The position numbers were made by a program, and so were the translations under genes. A stretch of DNA of 64,000 nt from Oscillospiraceae bacterium. Its GTDB lineage: Bacteria; Bacillota; Clostridia; Oscillospirales; Oscillospiraceae. The notes under the pieces were generated by a model that worked only from the letters and a program-made list of their open reading frames with translations, was not told the DNA's origin and ran no database searches. The stretch's first letter is position 1, and each line of letters begins with the position of its first letter. Below, one piece after another: positions 1 through 8,328 of the stretch. Location of the stretch: NCBI GenBank assembly GCA_015067995.1, contig SVLJ01000010.1, forward strand, positions 28,222 to 92,221, written 5' to 3'.

Positions 1-302
1 CCGTAGGTGTAGAGCTTGGGATCGGTGATCTGGAAATAGATCACGGTGTCGATCTGCATGGTGACATTATCCTTGGTGATCACCGGCTGGGGCGCGAAGT
101 CCGCCACCTGCTCCTTCAGGGACACCTTCTTCACCACACGCTCAATGAAGGGGATCTTGATATGCAGGCCAACGCCCCACACCGCGCGGAACGCACCCAG
201 ACGCTCCACCACATACGCACGTGACTGCTGCACGATGACGATGTTGCAGATGATGAGGATCAGCAGCAGGGCAACCAGAATCGCGATCATGATAAATTCC
301 AT
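1..302 (-). CDS. SPFH/Band 7 (stomatin-like) membrane protein, C-terminus outside window
   Basis: The reverse strand encodes a start ATG at 302 preceded by an AGGAGG site, then one hydrophobic N-terminal helix (about residues 4-25) followed by VQQSRAYVVERLGAF and an IPFIERV segment, typical of the SPFH domain of stomatin/HflC-like scaffolding proteins. About 100 residues are visible; the rest lies beyond position 1. It follows the NfeD-containing gene with 44 bases between them. NfeD and SPFH genes are commonly paired, and NfeD-family proteins are thought to interact with SPFH partners in membrane microdomains. Family assignment is firm; the exact role is not shown. Confidence 0.85.
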   Translation of the reverse strand, partial: MEFIMIAILVALLLILIICNIVIVQQSRAYVVERLGAFRAVWGVGLHIKIPFIERVVKKVSLKEQVADFAPQPVITKDNVTMQIDTVIYFQITDPKLYTY

Positions 303-346
303 AACATTTCCTCCTGACAATAGTTTGTATAATTACATATGTAATA

Positions 347-1162
347 TTACTTTTCCACAGGCTTTACCAGCAGCTTCACACCCTGCATGGCCTCCACCCG
401 TACCCGGCTGCCCGCGGCGATCACCGTGTCGTCGGCGCTGCGTGCCGTCCATGTCTTGCCGTCCACATAGACAGCTCCGGTGGAGTTTTCGTTGTCGATG
501 CGCTCCGTCACCTTGGCCACCTCGCCCAGCACCCGGTCGGCATTGGTAGCCACGGCAGGGGCGGTGGTGATTTTGCTCAGCAGCGGACGGGTCATGGCCA
601 GCGCCGCCGCGGACACCACCAGAAACAAAACGATCTGCACCGGCAGCGATGCGCCCACAAAGGCCGCCACCAGCGCCGCCAGAGAGCCGGCCACGAACCA
701 GATGGAGACAAGGCCGGCAGTCATAGCCTCCACCACGGCGAACAGAATGATGGCCGCCGTCCATACAATGGTCATCACTTGGTCTGTGCCTCCTTTCAGA
801 TGATGGCTGGTCAGCAGAACCAGCACGGCAAAGGCCAGCAGGATTCCGCCGATCATGCACTTGTTTCGATAGGAAAGATTGCTGAAGAAATCCGAGAGGA
901 TGGTTTTCAGCGTCCGGTCATCCCGGAAGTCCTCCGCCTCCGGCTCCTCCCGCTGCTCCTCCGGCAGCTCGTCGGCAAAAAGCTCGTCCATGGTGGTGCC
1001 GTACCGGTTGCAGATGTAGAGGATTTTCTCGATCTCCGGATAGCCCCGGGAGGACTCCCACTTGCTCACCGCCTGACGGGAGACATTCAGCTGTGCCGCG
1101 AATTCCTCCTGTGTCAGTCCGTTCTTACGCCGCACCGCCTGCAGCCGTTCTCCGAAAGCCAT
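347..1162 (-). CDS. XRE-type regulator fused to an NfeD-like membrane protein
   Basis: Residues 4-60 form an XRE helix-turn-helix (LTQEEFAAQLNVSRQAVSKW). An acidic linker and one membrane helix (about 103-119) follow; from residue 130 a complete NfeD-like protein of 142 residues begins, with two or three more helices and a C-terminal OB-like domain. In relatives these are usually two proteins. A strong internal AAAGGAGG lies at 789-796, ten bases before an in-frame GTG-ATG, so free NfeD may also be made. I chose the ATG at 1162 because the in-frame ATG at 1168 sits only two bases from the AGGAGGG site. A TATACT -10 for this strand is at 1280-1285. The SPFH gene follows directly. The fusion could also be a one-base change or assembly error joining two genes. 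Confidence 0.8.
   Translation of the reverse strand: MAFGERLQAVRRKNGLTQEEFAAQLNVSRQAVSKWESSRGYPEIEKILYICNRYGTTMDELFADELPEEQREEPEAEDFRDDRTLKTILSDFFSNLSYRNKCMIGGILLAFAVLVLLTSHHLKGGTDQVMTIVWTAAIILFAVVEAMTAGLVSIWFVAGSLAALVAAFVGASLPVQIVLFLVVSAAALAMTRPLLSKITTAPAVATNADRVLGEVAKVTERIDNENSTGAVYVDGKTWTARSADDTVIAAGSRVRVEAMQGVKLLVKPVEK
789..796 (-). promoter_or_regulatory. Internal ribosome binding site ahead of the NfeD part
   Basis: AAAGGAGG on the minus strand, ten bases before GTG (778-776) and ATG (775-773), both in frame with the fused reading frame. A TGA in the +1 frame overlaps its upstream edge, as expected if the upstream regulator once ended here. It could start a separate 142-143 residue NfeD protein. 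Confidence 0.6.
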
Positions 1163-1325
1163 GTGCATTCCCTCCTTCTGCCATCAGTATGCCGTACCGC
1201 CGGTATTTTTTCCACCAACTTCAGGTTTCCAGCGTCGGTTTTTGCCGAAATTTCTCCGCAACTTCAAGGTTACATGTTTAGTATAGCACATCTCCGTCCG
1301 CAAATGGATTTCATTTCGGTTACAA

Positions 1326-1354
1326 TTGCACAACGTCAAACAATCTGCTATACT
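1326..1354 (+). promoter_or_regulatory. Sigma-70-type promoter for the rRNA methyltransferase gene
   Basis: TTGCAC at 1326-1331, a 17-base spacer and TATACT at 1349-1354, about 38 bases before the start codon at 1392. Confidence 0.65.
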
Positions 1355-1391
1355 GTCTATAGCTATGCAGTTTGATCAAAGGAGAATGACC

Positions 1392-2501
1392 ATGAAACTG
1401 ACCGTCCCCTGCCTGTTCGGACTGGAGAGTCTGGTGTCCGACGAGATGAAGCGTCTGGGGCTGCAGGATGTCCGTGCGGAAAATGGCCGCGTGCACTGCA
1501 CCGGCACGGAGCTGGACATTGCCCGGCTGAACCTCAATCTGCGCTGCGGTGCCCGTGTACTGATGGAGCTGGCCAGCTTCCACGCCCGGGATTTTGAGTC
1601 GCTGTTTCAGGGCGTGACCGCCCTGCCATGGGAGGATTATATCCCCCGGGAAGGCGAGTTCCCCGTAAAGGGCTACTCCCTCAATTCCCAGCTCCATTCC
1701 GTTCCCGCCTGTCAGGCCATCGTGAAGAAGGCCGCCGCCAAGCGGATGGGACAGGCCTACGGCATGGAGACTCTGCCGGAGACCGGCAGCCGCTATCAGA
1801 TCCAGTTTGCCATCATCAAGGATGTCGCCACGCTGTATCTGGACACCTCCGGCGACGGTCTTTATAAGCGCGGCTACCGCGCACGCAACATGGGTGCTCC
1901 TCTGAAGGAGACCATGGCGGCGGCGCTGGTAACCCTCTCCCGCTACCGGGGCAAGGACCCCTTCTGCGACCCCTTCTGCGGCAGCGGCACCATTCCCATT
2001 GAGGCCGCCCTCATCGCCAAAAACCGCGCTCCCGGACTGGATCGCAGCTTTTCCGCCCAGCGCTGGAAGAATCTGCCCAGCAGCATCTGGAGCACCGCCG
2101 CTGAGGAGGCCATGGACAAGGAGTACCACGGCAGCTACGACATCTGGGGCGGCGACATTGACCCCGCCGCCGTGGAGCTGGCACGGCATAACGCGGAGCT
2201 GGCTGGTGTGGAGGACTGCATCCGTTTCGAGGTGGCCGACGCAGGCAAGTTCCGCCGTGACTCCGAATACGGCCAGCTGGTGACCAATCCCCCCTACGGC
2301 GAGCGTCTGCTGGAGCGTGCGGAGGCGGAGGCGCTGTACCGCAGCTTCGGTGCGGCCTGCCGCACCCTGCCCCCAAAGTGGCGGGTGCTGGTGCTCTCCT
2401 CCCACACGGAGTTTGAGCGCTGCTTCGGCCGTCCCGCCGACAAGAAGCGCAAGCTCTACAACGGCATGCTCAAGTGCGACGTGTTCCAGTACGGACGATA
2501 A
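1392..2501 (+). CDS. THUMP-domain class I rRNA methyltransferase (RlmL/YpsC type)
   Basis: Cytoplasmic SAM-dependent methyltransferase of 369 residues, expected to methylate a guanine N2 of 23S rRNA. The N-terminal part (about 1-155) matches the ferredoxin-like/THUMP RNA-binding region; the C-terminal part is a Rossmann methyltransferase with SAM motif DPFCGSGTIPIEAAL (from residue 193) and the catalytic NPPYGER motif near residue 298. The length matches the Firmicute single-domain form, not the double RlmKL of E. coli. The start at 1392 is chosen because AAAGGAG is eight bases upstream; an ATG six bases earlier nearly touches that site. A lipid kinase follows after 30 bases, probably in the same transcript. 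Confidence 0.9.
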   Translation: MKLTVPCLFGLESLVSDEMKRLGLQDVRAENGRVHCTGTELDIARLNLNLRCGARVLMELASFHARDFESLFQGVTALPWEDYIPREGEFPVKGYSLNSQLHSVPACQAIVKKAAAKRMGQAYGMETLPETGSRYQIQFAIIKDVATLYLDTSGDGLYKRGYRARNMGAPLKETMAAALVTLSRYRGKDPFCDPFCGSGTIPIEAALIAKNRAPGLDRSFSAQRWKNLPSSIWSTAAEEAMDKEYHGSYDIWGGDIDPAAVELARHNAELAGVEDCIRFEVADAGKFRRDSEYGQLVTNPPYGERLLERAEAEALYRSFGAACRTLPPKWRVLVLSSHTEFERCFGRPADKKRKLYNGMLKCDVFQYGR

Positions 2502-2531
2502 CAAGATCGATCAACCAGAGGTGTTTCCGCT

Positions 2532-3476
2532 GTGAAGCATATTTTCATCATCAATCCCACCGCCGGCAAACGGGACGCCACGGCGCATATTATGGAAATG
2601 GCAGACAGTCTGCGCGCCCGGCACGGGCTGGAGTGCACCTGCCTGCTGACAGAGCATCCCCGCCACGCCGAGGAGCTGGCCAGAGAGGCCGCCGAGAGCG
2701 GCGAGGATGTGCGGCTGTACGCCTGCGGCGGCGACGGTACCCTCCACGAGGTGGTCAACGGCGCGGCGGGCTATGACAATGCCGCCGTCACCTGTATTCC
2801 CGTGGGCACCGGTAACGACTTTCTGAAGAACTTCGGCGCGGACGCGGAGAAATTCACCGACCCGGAAAATCTCTGGGACGGGGAAGCCGTACCGTTGGAT
2901 CTCATCGACTGCAATGGCCGTCTCTGCCTCACCATCGCCTGCACCGGTCTGGACGCGCAGGTGGCGGAGGATGTGCATCGCTACGGTGACCTGCCCCTGC
3001 TCTCCGGCAAGGGCAGCTACCTGCTGGCGGTGGCTGTCAACTTCCTGTTCCGGAAGATCAGCCAGCGCTGGACGGTGTCGCTGGACGGCGAAACCTTTAC
3101 CGACGATTTTGCCCTCAGCGCCGTGTGCAATGGCCGCTACTACGGCGGCGGCTTCAATCCCATCCCCCAGGCACGGATGGATGACGGTGTGCTGAACACC
3201 ATCCTCGTCCGGAAGGTCAGCCACCTGACCTTCGCCCGACTGCTGGGCACATATTCCGCAGGCCGTCACGAGGAACTGACCCAATGGGTACAGCTTTCCA
3301 ACGCCCGGGAGGTGTGCATCTCCACCGAAAACGGCGCCGTTGCCGTCTGTCTGGACGGCGAATGCTTTCACAGCAGCCGCATCACCATGACCCTTTCCGA
3401 CAGGAAGCTGCGGTTCTTCGGCCCGGCAGGCTGCAGCTGCAACGCCACCGCCAAAGGCACCGCCATCCACGCATAA
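2532..3476 (+). CDS. Diacylglycerol/lipid kinase family protein (YegS/DagK type)
   Basis: A 314-residue DAGK-catalytic-domain protein that would phosphorylate a membrane lipid such as diacylglycerol with ATP, feeding it back to phospholipid synthesis. The N-terminus has FIINPTAGKRDA, then the nucleotide motif GGDGTLHEVVNGA (about residues 65-77) and VGTGNDFLKNFG; the C-terminal beta-rich domain carries VCNGRYYGGGFNPIPQA. Translation starts at GTG (2532) with a modest AGAGGTG site. It is 30 bases behind the methyltransferase gene. Substrate cannot be told from sequence; sphingoid or undecaprenol substrates occur in related families. Confidence 0.88.
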   Translation: MKHIFIINPTAGKRDATAHIMEMADSLRARHGLECTCLLTEHPRHAEELAREAAESGEDVRLYACGGDGTLHEVVNGAAGYDNAAVTCIPVGTGNDFLKNFGADAEKFTDPENLWDGEAVPLDLIDCNGRLCLTIACTGLDAQVAEDVHRYGDLPLLSGKGSYLLAVAVNFLFRKISQRWTVSLDGETFTDDFALSAVCNGRYYGGGFNPIPQARMDDGVLNTILVRKVSHLTFARLLGTYSAGRHEELTQWVQLSNAREVCISTENGAVAVCLDGECFHSSRITMTLSDRKLRFFGPAGCSCNATAKGTAIHA

Positions 3477-3528
3477 GGAAAGATTTCCCCAATTCACAAA
3501 TTCTTTACAGAAATTCGTCCCAATCCCC

Positions 3529-3557
3529 TTTACAAATCGGGCGCATTGTAATAAGAT
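3529..3557 (+). promoter_or_regulatory. groESL promoter
   Basis: TTTACA at 3529-3534, 17-base spacer, TAAGAT at 3552-3557, immediately upstream of the CIRCE operator. Confidence 0.7.
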
Positions 3558-3560
3558 AGT

Positions 3561-3597
3561 CAGCGTTAGCACTCCACCTTTTCGAGTGCTAACGCTG
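3561..3597 (+). promoter_or_regulatory. CIRCE operator (HrcA binding site)
   Basis: TTAGCACTC at 3566-3574, a nine-base spacer and GAGTGCTAA at 3584-3592 match the CIRCE consensus exactly. The arms extend five bases on each side (CAGCG/CGCTG). It lies between the -10 and groES, where HrcA represses chaperonin genes until heat stress. Confidence 0.97.
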
Positions 3598-3639
3598 ATT
3601 GTGTTTATCGTAATATATATTATAAGGAGGCACATACCC

Positions 3640-3924
3640 ATGAAACTCACCCCCCTCGCAGACCGTGTCATTCTGACCATGGTTGAGCCCGAAGAGACCA
3701 CCAAGGGCGGCATCATCCTCACCGGCACCGCCAAGGAGAAGCCTTCCATCGCAGAGGTCATCTCCGTGGGTCCCGGCGGCAATGTGGACGGCAAGGACGT
3801 TGTCATGACCGTAAAGGTCGGCGACAAGGTCATCACCGACAAGTATGCCGGCACCAAGGTCACTCTGGAGAACGTGGAGTACGTTGTTGTGCGTCAGCAC
3901 GACATTCTGGCAATCGTCGAGTAA
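3640..3924 (+). CDS. groES: Co-chaperonin GroES
   Basis: GroES is the heptameric lid of the GroEL folding chamber. The 94-residue product begins MKLTPLADRVI and carries the mobile-loop region TTKGGIILTG and the conserved VISVGPGG. An AAGGAGG site lies at 3624-3630, nine bases before this ATG; longer readings upstream would run through the promoter region. The gene sits directly behind CIRCE and ahead of groEL, so HrcA control is expected. The 180-base spacer to groEL is unusually long and structured. Confidence 0.97.
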   Translation: MKLTPLADRVILTMVEPEETTKGGIILTGTAKEKPSIAEVISVGPGGNVDGKDVVMTVKVGDKVITDKYAGTKVTLENVEYVVVRQHDILAIVE

Positions 3925-3929
3925 CTAAT

Positions 3930-4079
3930 TCAAGAGGGGGCAGGCCCCCTCTTGAGAATCTCCCCCCAGTCCGCTGCAGCGCACTCGCTGCGCTCGCACG
4001 TTTGCGGACTGCAAAGTATGTTTTGCCACGCACATGTCGCGGCAAAACATGATCGAATATTATTTCGCCTACGGCGAAA
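3930..4079 (+). other. Structured groES-groEL spacer with four stem-loops
   Basis: Four inverted repeats in a row: an 11-bp stem at 3930-3940/3945-3955; an outer stem CAGTCCGC (3967-3974) with GCGGACTG (4004-4011) enclosing GCAGCG/CGCTGC (3976-3991); ATGTTTTGCC (4018-4027) with GGCAAAACAT (4041-4050); and TTTCGCC/GGCGAAA (4063-4079). None has a U-tract, so read-through to groEL is likely; mRNA processing or stabilisation, or a small dispersed repeat, are possible roles. Confidence 0.7.
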
Positions 4080-4098
4080 GTATCTAAATTGGAGGTAA

Positions 4099-5736
<1,638 letters not shown>

Positions 5737-5759
5737 GCCATACGTCTATACACCATTCC

Positions 5760-5794
5760 GGATATCCGTGGGTTTTTCCCACGGATATCCTTTT
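5760..5794 (+). terminator. Rho-independent terminator of groESL
   Basis: Perfect 13-bp stem at 5760-5772/5778-5790 with a five-T loop and a short T-run. Confidence 0.9.
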
Positions 5795-5892
5795 GCTCTC
5801 CCGCCCATGTCGTCCGCCCACCGTCGCGGCATTGCGGCTGCCCGCCCCCGGCTTCCCTTTCAAAACCCACGCAAAATTTTCAAAAAAACATA

Positions 5893-5921
5893 TTGACAAT
5901 CTCCGCATCATCTGATATAGT
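5893..5921 (+). promoter_or_regulatory. tRNA cluster promoter
   Basis: Consensus TTGACA at 5893-5898, 17-base spacer, TATAGT at 5916-5921, 30 bases before the first tRNA. The remaining gap from 5795 holds no other signal I can see. Confidence 0.85.
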
Positions 5922-5950
5922 AATTCGTGCCTGTCGAGGGCGATCTCTAT

Positions 5951-6027
5951 GGCGGCGTAGCTCAGTTGGCCAGAGCATTCGGTTCATACCCGAAGTGTCA
6001 CCGGTTCGAATCCAGTCGCCGCTACCA
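5951..6027 (+). tRNA. tRNA-Met (CAT), elongator
   Basis: 77 bases including encoded CCA. Acceptor GGCGGCG/CGCCGCT, anticodon stem TTCGG/CCGAA with loop TTCATAC giving anticodon CAT, and T-loop TTCGAAT. The initiator hallmark of three G:C pairs in the anticodon stem is absent, so this is the elongator. One C-A mismatch is present in the T-stem. Confidence 0.93.
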
Positions 6028-6028
6028 T

Positions 6029-6060
6029 AACCAGAAAGCATCGGAAGATGCTTTCTGGTT
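6029..6060 (+). other. Stem-loop between tRNA-Met and tRNA-Glu
   Basis: Perfect 14-bp stem with GGAA tetraloop and no U-tract beyond TTT; probably a processing or partial termination structure. Confidence 0.6.
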
Positions 6061-6066
6061 TCCTAA

Positions 6067-6141
6067 GGCCCGTTGGTCAAGTGGTTAAGACACCGCCCTT
6101 TCACGGCGGTAACACGAGTTCGAGTCTCGTACGGGTCACCA
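6067..6141 (+). tRNA. tRNA-Glu (TTC)
   Basis: 75 bases with CCA encoded. Acceptor GGCCCGT/ACGGGTC, anticodon stem CCGCC/GGCGG with loop CTTTCAC giving TTC. Confidence 0.95.
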
Positions 6142-6147
6142 AAAGTT

Positions 6148-6224
6148 GGAGGCTTAGCTCAGCTGGTTAGAGCGCCTGCTTCACACGCAGGAGGTCACTG
6201 GTTCGAGTCCAGTAGTCTCCACCA
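6148..6224 (+). tRNA. tRNA-Val (CAC), 3' half duplicated downstream
   Basis: 77 bases with CCA encoded. Acceptor GGAGGCT/AGTCTCC, anticodon stem CCTGC/GCAGG with loop TTCACAC giving CAC. From base 6174 onward the sequence recurs at 8139, so this is the intact copy at the left edge of the islet. Confidence 0.95.
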
Positions 6225-6292
6225 AAGAAAAGCACTGCTTCGGCAGTGCTTTTTCTTTGTTTTGGACTCGGCGCAAGGACATTCGCGCCGTT
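6174..6292 (+). repeat. Left direct repeat (tRNA-Val 3' half plus terminator)
   Basis: 119 bases identical to 8139-8257 except for T6282 versus C8247. It covers the tRNA from just before the anticodon stem to CCA, the terminator hairpin and 37 bases beyond. It has the layout of a tRNA attachment site, but is longer than most core att sites. Confidence 0.9.
6228..6255 (+). terminator. Terminator of the tRNA cluster
   Basis: AAAAGCACTGC, loop TTCG, complementary arm, then a T-run followed by CTTTG. Confidence 0.9.
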
Positions 6293-6417
6293 GTCCCAAT
6301 TAACTTAAAGTGTTGGCGACACTTAGCTTCGGCAGTTTCACTAGTCATTGAAACAAACGAGAAAATATGATAGAGTGAATCAAAAGACAAATAAGAATTT
6401 GACGGGGAGAATAATCT

Positions 6418-6624
6418 ATGAAAAAATATATTGGAAAAATCATTCTTATGCTTTCGTTTTTGTTTTGCTGTGGACTGCTTTTGGTGCTCATTTCACTGTC
6501 GAATGACAATCTTTTAGGACGAAGCGAGAATTGGGGGTTAATTGCTTTACTGCTAATTGCGACAGGACATTTTCTAGCATTATATAGAATTATCGACCTG
6601 CTTGAGAAGAAACCCAAAGAATAA
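6418..6624 (+). CDS. Small membrane protein of the islet, unrecognised
   Basis: A 68-residue product with a basic N-terminus and two predicted membrane helices (about residues 6-27 and 38-58), ending in a charged tail. GGGGAG lies nine bases before the ATG. The leader contains AAATAAGAATTTG, which recurs ahead of the next gene and, changed, ahead of the fourth. I recognise no family. Composition is AT-rich like the other islet genes, which supports acquisition by transfer. Confidence 0.6.
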   Translation: MKKYIGKIILMLSFLFCCGLLLVLISLSNDNLLGRSENWGLIALLLIATGHFLALYRIIDLLEKKPKE

Positions 6625-6700
6625 TTCATTTTGAAACGCAGAAACAAGCAATAAGTCGAACAGTTAGATAAATAAGAATTTGTCGCAGGAGGTGCGTAAA

Positions 6701-6865
6701 ATGAAAAAAATATTGTTGGGAATTTTTCTTATGCTTTTAAGTGTATGGTGCTTAATTTTTGGCTCTATAGAGAATTGGACTCCGGTTCTGTTCGTTGGAG
6801 TATATCTACCGTTCGTAGCAATTATCGTCTTCCTTCTTGGTTTCTTTGATAAGGCTAACAAATAA
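6701..6865 (+). CDS. Small membrane protein of the islet, unrecognised
   Basis: A 54-residue protein starting MKKILLGIF, almost entirely two membrane helices joined by a short GSIENWTP turn. An ideal AGGAGGTG site precedes this ATG, so the earlier in-frame ATG at 6680 is rejected. The pattern of two helices and a Lys-rich end resembles the gene before it, including a shared SENWG/IENWT turn, so the two may be diverged copies. No known family is recognised; short two-helix proteins of this sort can be toxins, immunity proteins or membrane accessories. Confidence 0.55.
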   Translation: MKKILLGIFLMLLSVWCLIFGSIENWTPVLFVGVYLPFVAIIVFLLGFFDKANK

Positions 6866-6974
6866 ATTCCAATTTGTCATTGTTAATTTGAGCGCATCGT
6901 CTTGACACACAAAAGCGCACAGACTTCAAAAACCTGTAAAGAAGGTTATGAGAAAGAGAAAGGGGGGATGGTTT

Positions 6975-7526
6975 ATGAAAAAACATATGGCATGGATTTT
7001 ATTTTTGCTGTCATTACTTTGCCTAATGGCGGCCGGAAACTTGATTTTGGTTCTTTTGGCAATATATCAGCAGCCTGCAAAGCAAGATAATACGTCATTC
7101 TTACCGACGGAAGCTGAACTTGGAACTTGCGAGATTTTTGTTAACAATATAACCTGCCGGGATATACATACGGTACATCAGGTTAAAGGGGAGCTTTGCG
7201 AAAGGATTACCACACTGGCTGCAAAACTGGTTCCGTTCAGACAGACGGTATGGACGGAGCGAGTTTTGGGAGAGCGAGAGGATGCTTTCGTAAGGTTTAA
7301 AAACGATAAGGTGCAGTATACGATTTCGTTTATTGATACAGACAAACAGCTTGCTTGGGACTATATTCATCGTGATGCGCCGGTCGTTGCCATTCAAAAG
7401 ATTGAGTTTGACGAAGAGTACGGCAACCCACATATTATCTGGGGATGGGTTTGCACTATGACCGCAGCCGATTTCGCAGAACTGTTTGATATGGTTAGCA
7501 GTTATAGCGAACCATATCAAAGTTAA
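6975..7526 (+). CDS. Membrane-anchored or secreted protein of the islet, unrecognised
   Basis: A 183-residue product with one N-terminal hydrophobic segment (about residues 5-28) acting as signal or anchor, followed by a soluble domain of about 150 residues rich in charged residues, with Cys at several positions and a WTERVLGEREDAFVRF segment. The start at 6975 is chosen for the AAAGGGGGGA site upstream; the ATG at 6948 lacks one. It is the largest gene of the islet and the likeliest cargo. I recognise no domain. It has its own spacer of about 110 bases holding a partial copy of the terminator arm found at 7936. Confidence 0.6.
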   Translation: MKKHMAWILFLLSLLCLMAAGNLILVLLAIYQQPAKQDNTSFLPTEAELGTCEIFVNNITCRDIHTVHQVKGELCERITTLAAKLVPFRQTVWTERVLGEREDAFVRFKNDKVQYTISFIDTDKQLAWDYIHRDAPVVAIQKIEFDEEYGNPHIIWGWVCTMTAADFAELFDMVSSYSEPYQS

Positions 7527-7600
7527 GCGAGAGAAATCCCACTCCTTTGTGTGATAAGGTAAGAAGAAATTGACCAATAAGAAGTTGGTGGGGTGATAGT

Positions 7601-7846
7601 ATGAAGAAAATCAAAGAAATTTTTCTTTCAGAAAAAGGGATGGAAATTGTTAATGCGATATTCTTTCTGTCAATTATTTTCTCCAGAAGTGGATTAAGTG
7701 GCTTTCTGTTTATCGCCTATATTGTATGGATTGCTTATCTTCTGTTTTGTATTAAGCACACAAGCTCAAAAGACAGAAAGGTAATTTATTCTGGAATTGC
7801 AGTTATTATCATTTGCTTAAATCTATACTTTTTGCTGCGTGGATGA
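7601..7846 (+). CDS. Small two- to three-helix membrane protein of the islet
   Basis: An 81-residue product, MKKIKEIFLSEKG followed by hydrophobic segments at about 16-36, 37-52 and 61-79. GGTGGGGTGA precedes the ATG, and the leader has AATAAGAAGTTG, a variant of the motif ahead of the first two islet genes. No family recognised. Confidence 0.55.
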   Translation: MKKIKEIFLSEKGMEIVNAIFFLSIIFSRSGLSGFLFIAYIVWIAYLLFCIKHTSSKDRKVIYSGIAVIIICLNLYFLLRG

Positions 7847-7935
7847 TACGGTAACAAACTCCGATTTGTCTAACGGTTAGGTCGGAGCAAGAGCAATCCT
7901 GCTCCATTTCTTTTGGTGTTCGCACGGATATAGAC

Positions 7936-7985
7936 GCACAAAAGCGCACAGACACAAAAAATCTGTGCGCTTTTGTGCGCTTTTT
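7936..7985 (+). terminator. Terminator at the right side of the islet
   Basis: Perfect 17-bp stem (7936-7952/7962-7978), nine-base loop and TTTTT at 7981-7985. Its left arm is partly repeated at about 6906-6924 without a right arm. Confidence 0.88.
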
Positions 7986-8008
7986 CTTCTGGAATCCACC
8001 GAAAAAGG

Positions 8009-8037
8009 TTGTATTCGCGGCGGAGGTGTGGTACAAT
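8009..8037 (+). promoter_or_regulatory. Promoter reading into the tRNA-Val fragment
   Basis: TTGTAT at 8009-8014, a 17-base spacer and TACAAT at 8032-8037. The first terminator downstream is the repeat copy at 8193, so a transcript of about 175 bases carrying the tRNA-Val 3' half is possible. No open reading frame with a ribosome binding site lies in it. Confidence 0.4.
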
Positions 8038-8138
8038 ATAGTTGCAAATATAAATCAAATAAATGCGGATTTAAGACTTTTGTGCATCAAAAAGTTTCGT
8101 CTTTTTGGTTGTAGTGATTTCGGCGGCAAGCCGCCGCA

Positions 8139-8257
8139 GCCTGCTTCACACGCAGGAGGTCACTGGTTCGAGTCCAGTAGTCTCCACCAAAGAAAAGCAC
8201 TGCTTCGGCAGTGCTTTTTCTTTGTTTTGGACTCGGCGCAAGGACACTCGCGCCGTT
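8139..8257 (+). repeat. Right direct repeat with truncated tRNA-Val
   Basis: Copy of 6174-6292 with one mismatch. Bases 8139-8189 are the 3' part of tRNA-Val(CAC) lacking acceptor 5' strand and D-arm, so this is a tRNA remnant, not a functional tRNA. Confidence 0.9.
8193..8220 (+). terminator. Duplicated tRNA-cluster terminator
   Basis: Same stem, TTCG loop and T-run as at 6228, carried by the right repeat. Confidence 0.85.
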
Positions 8258-8264
8258 TCCACTC

Positions 8265-8293
8265 TTGCCATTTTCTCATTTTGAGAGTACAAT
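8265..8293 (+). promoter_or_regulatory. Promoter of the NifX-FKBP gene
   Basis: TTGCCA at 8265-8270, 17-base spacer, TACAAT at 8288-8293, 36 bases before the start codon and just outside the right repeat. Confidence 0.65.
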
Positions 8294-8328
8294 GTTGTGT
8301 TGAAAATTATGAACGGAGGAAATCATCC

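Larger units (their letters stand above)
6174..8257. mobile_element. AT-rich islet inserted at tRNA-Val, no integrase seen
   Basis: A segment of about 1.97 kb lies between two 119-bp direct repeats made of the tRNA-Val 3' half and its terminator, the usual signature of integration into a tRNA gene. The interior is visibly AT-rich against GC-rich flanks and carries four small plus-strand genes, all membrane or secreted. No recombinase, relaxase or replication gene is present, so it is either a deletion remnant, a satellite mobilised in trans, or material left by recombination between repeats. Confidence 0.7.

Noticed and set aside
8139..8189. Second tRNA-Val gene
   Set aside because: Only the anticodon arm, T-arm and 3' acceptor strand are present; no D-arm or 5' acceptor, so it cannot fold as a tRNA.
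7975..8328. N-terminal extension of the NifX-FKBP protein through the tRNA repeat
   Set aside because: It would translate a terminator hairpin, a promoter and a tRNA fragment; CGGAGGAAA and NifX homology begin at 8329.
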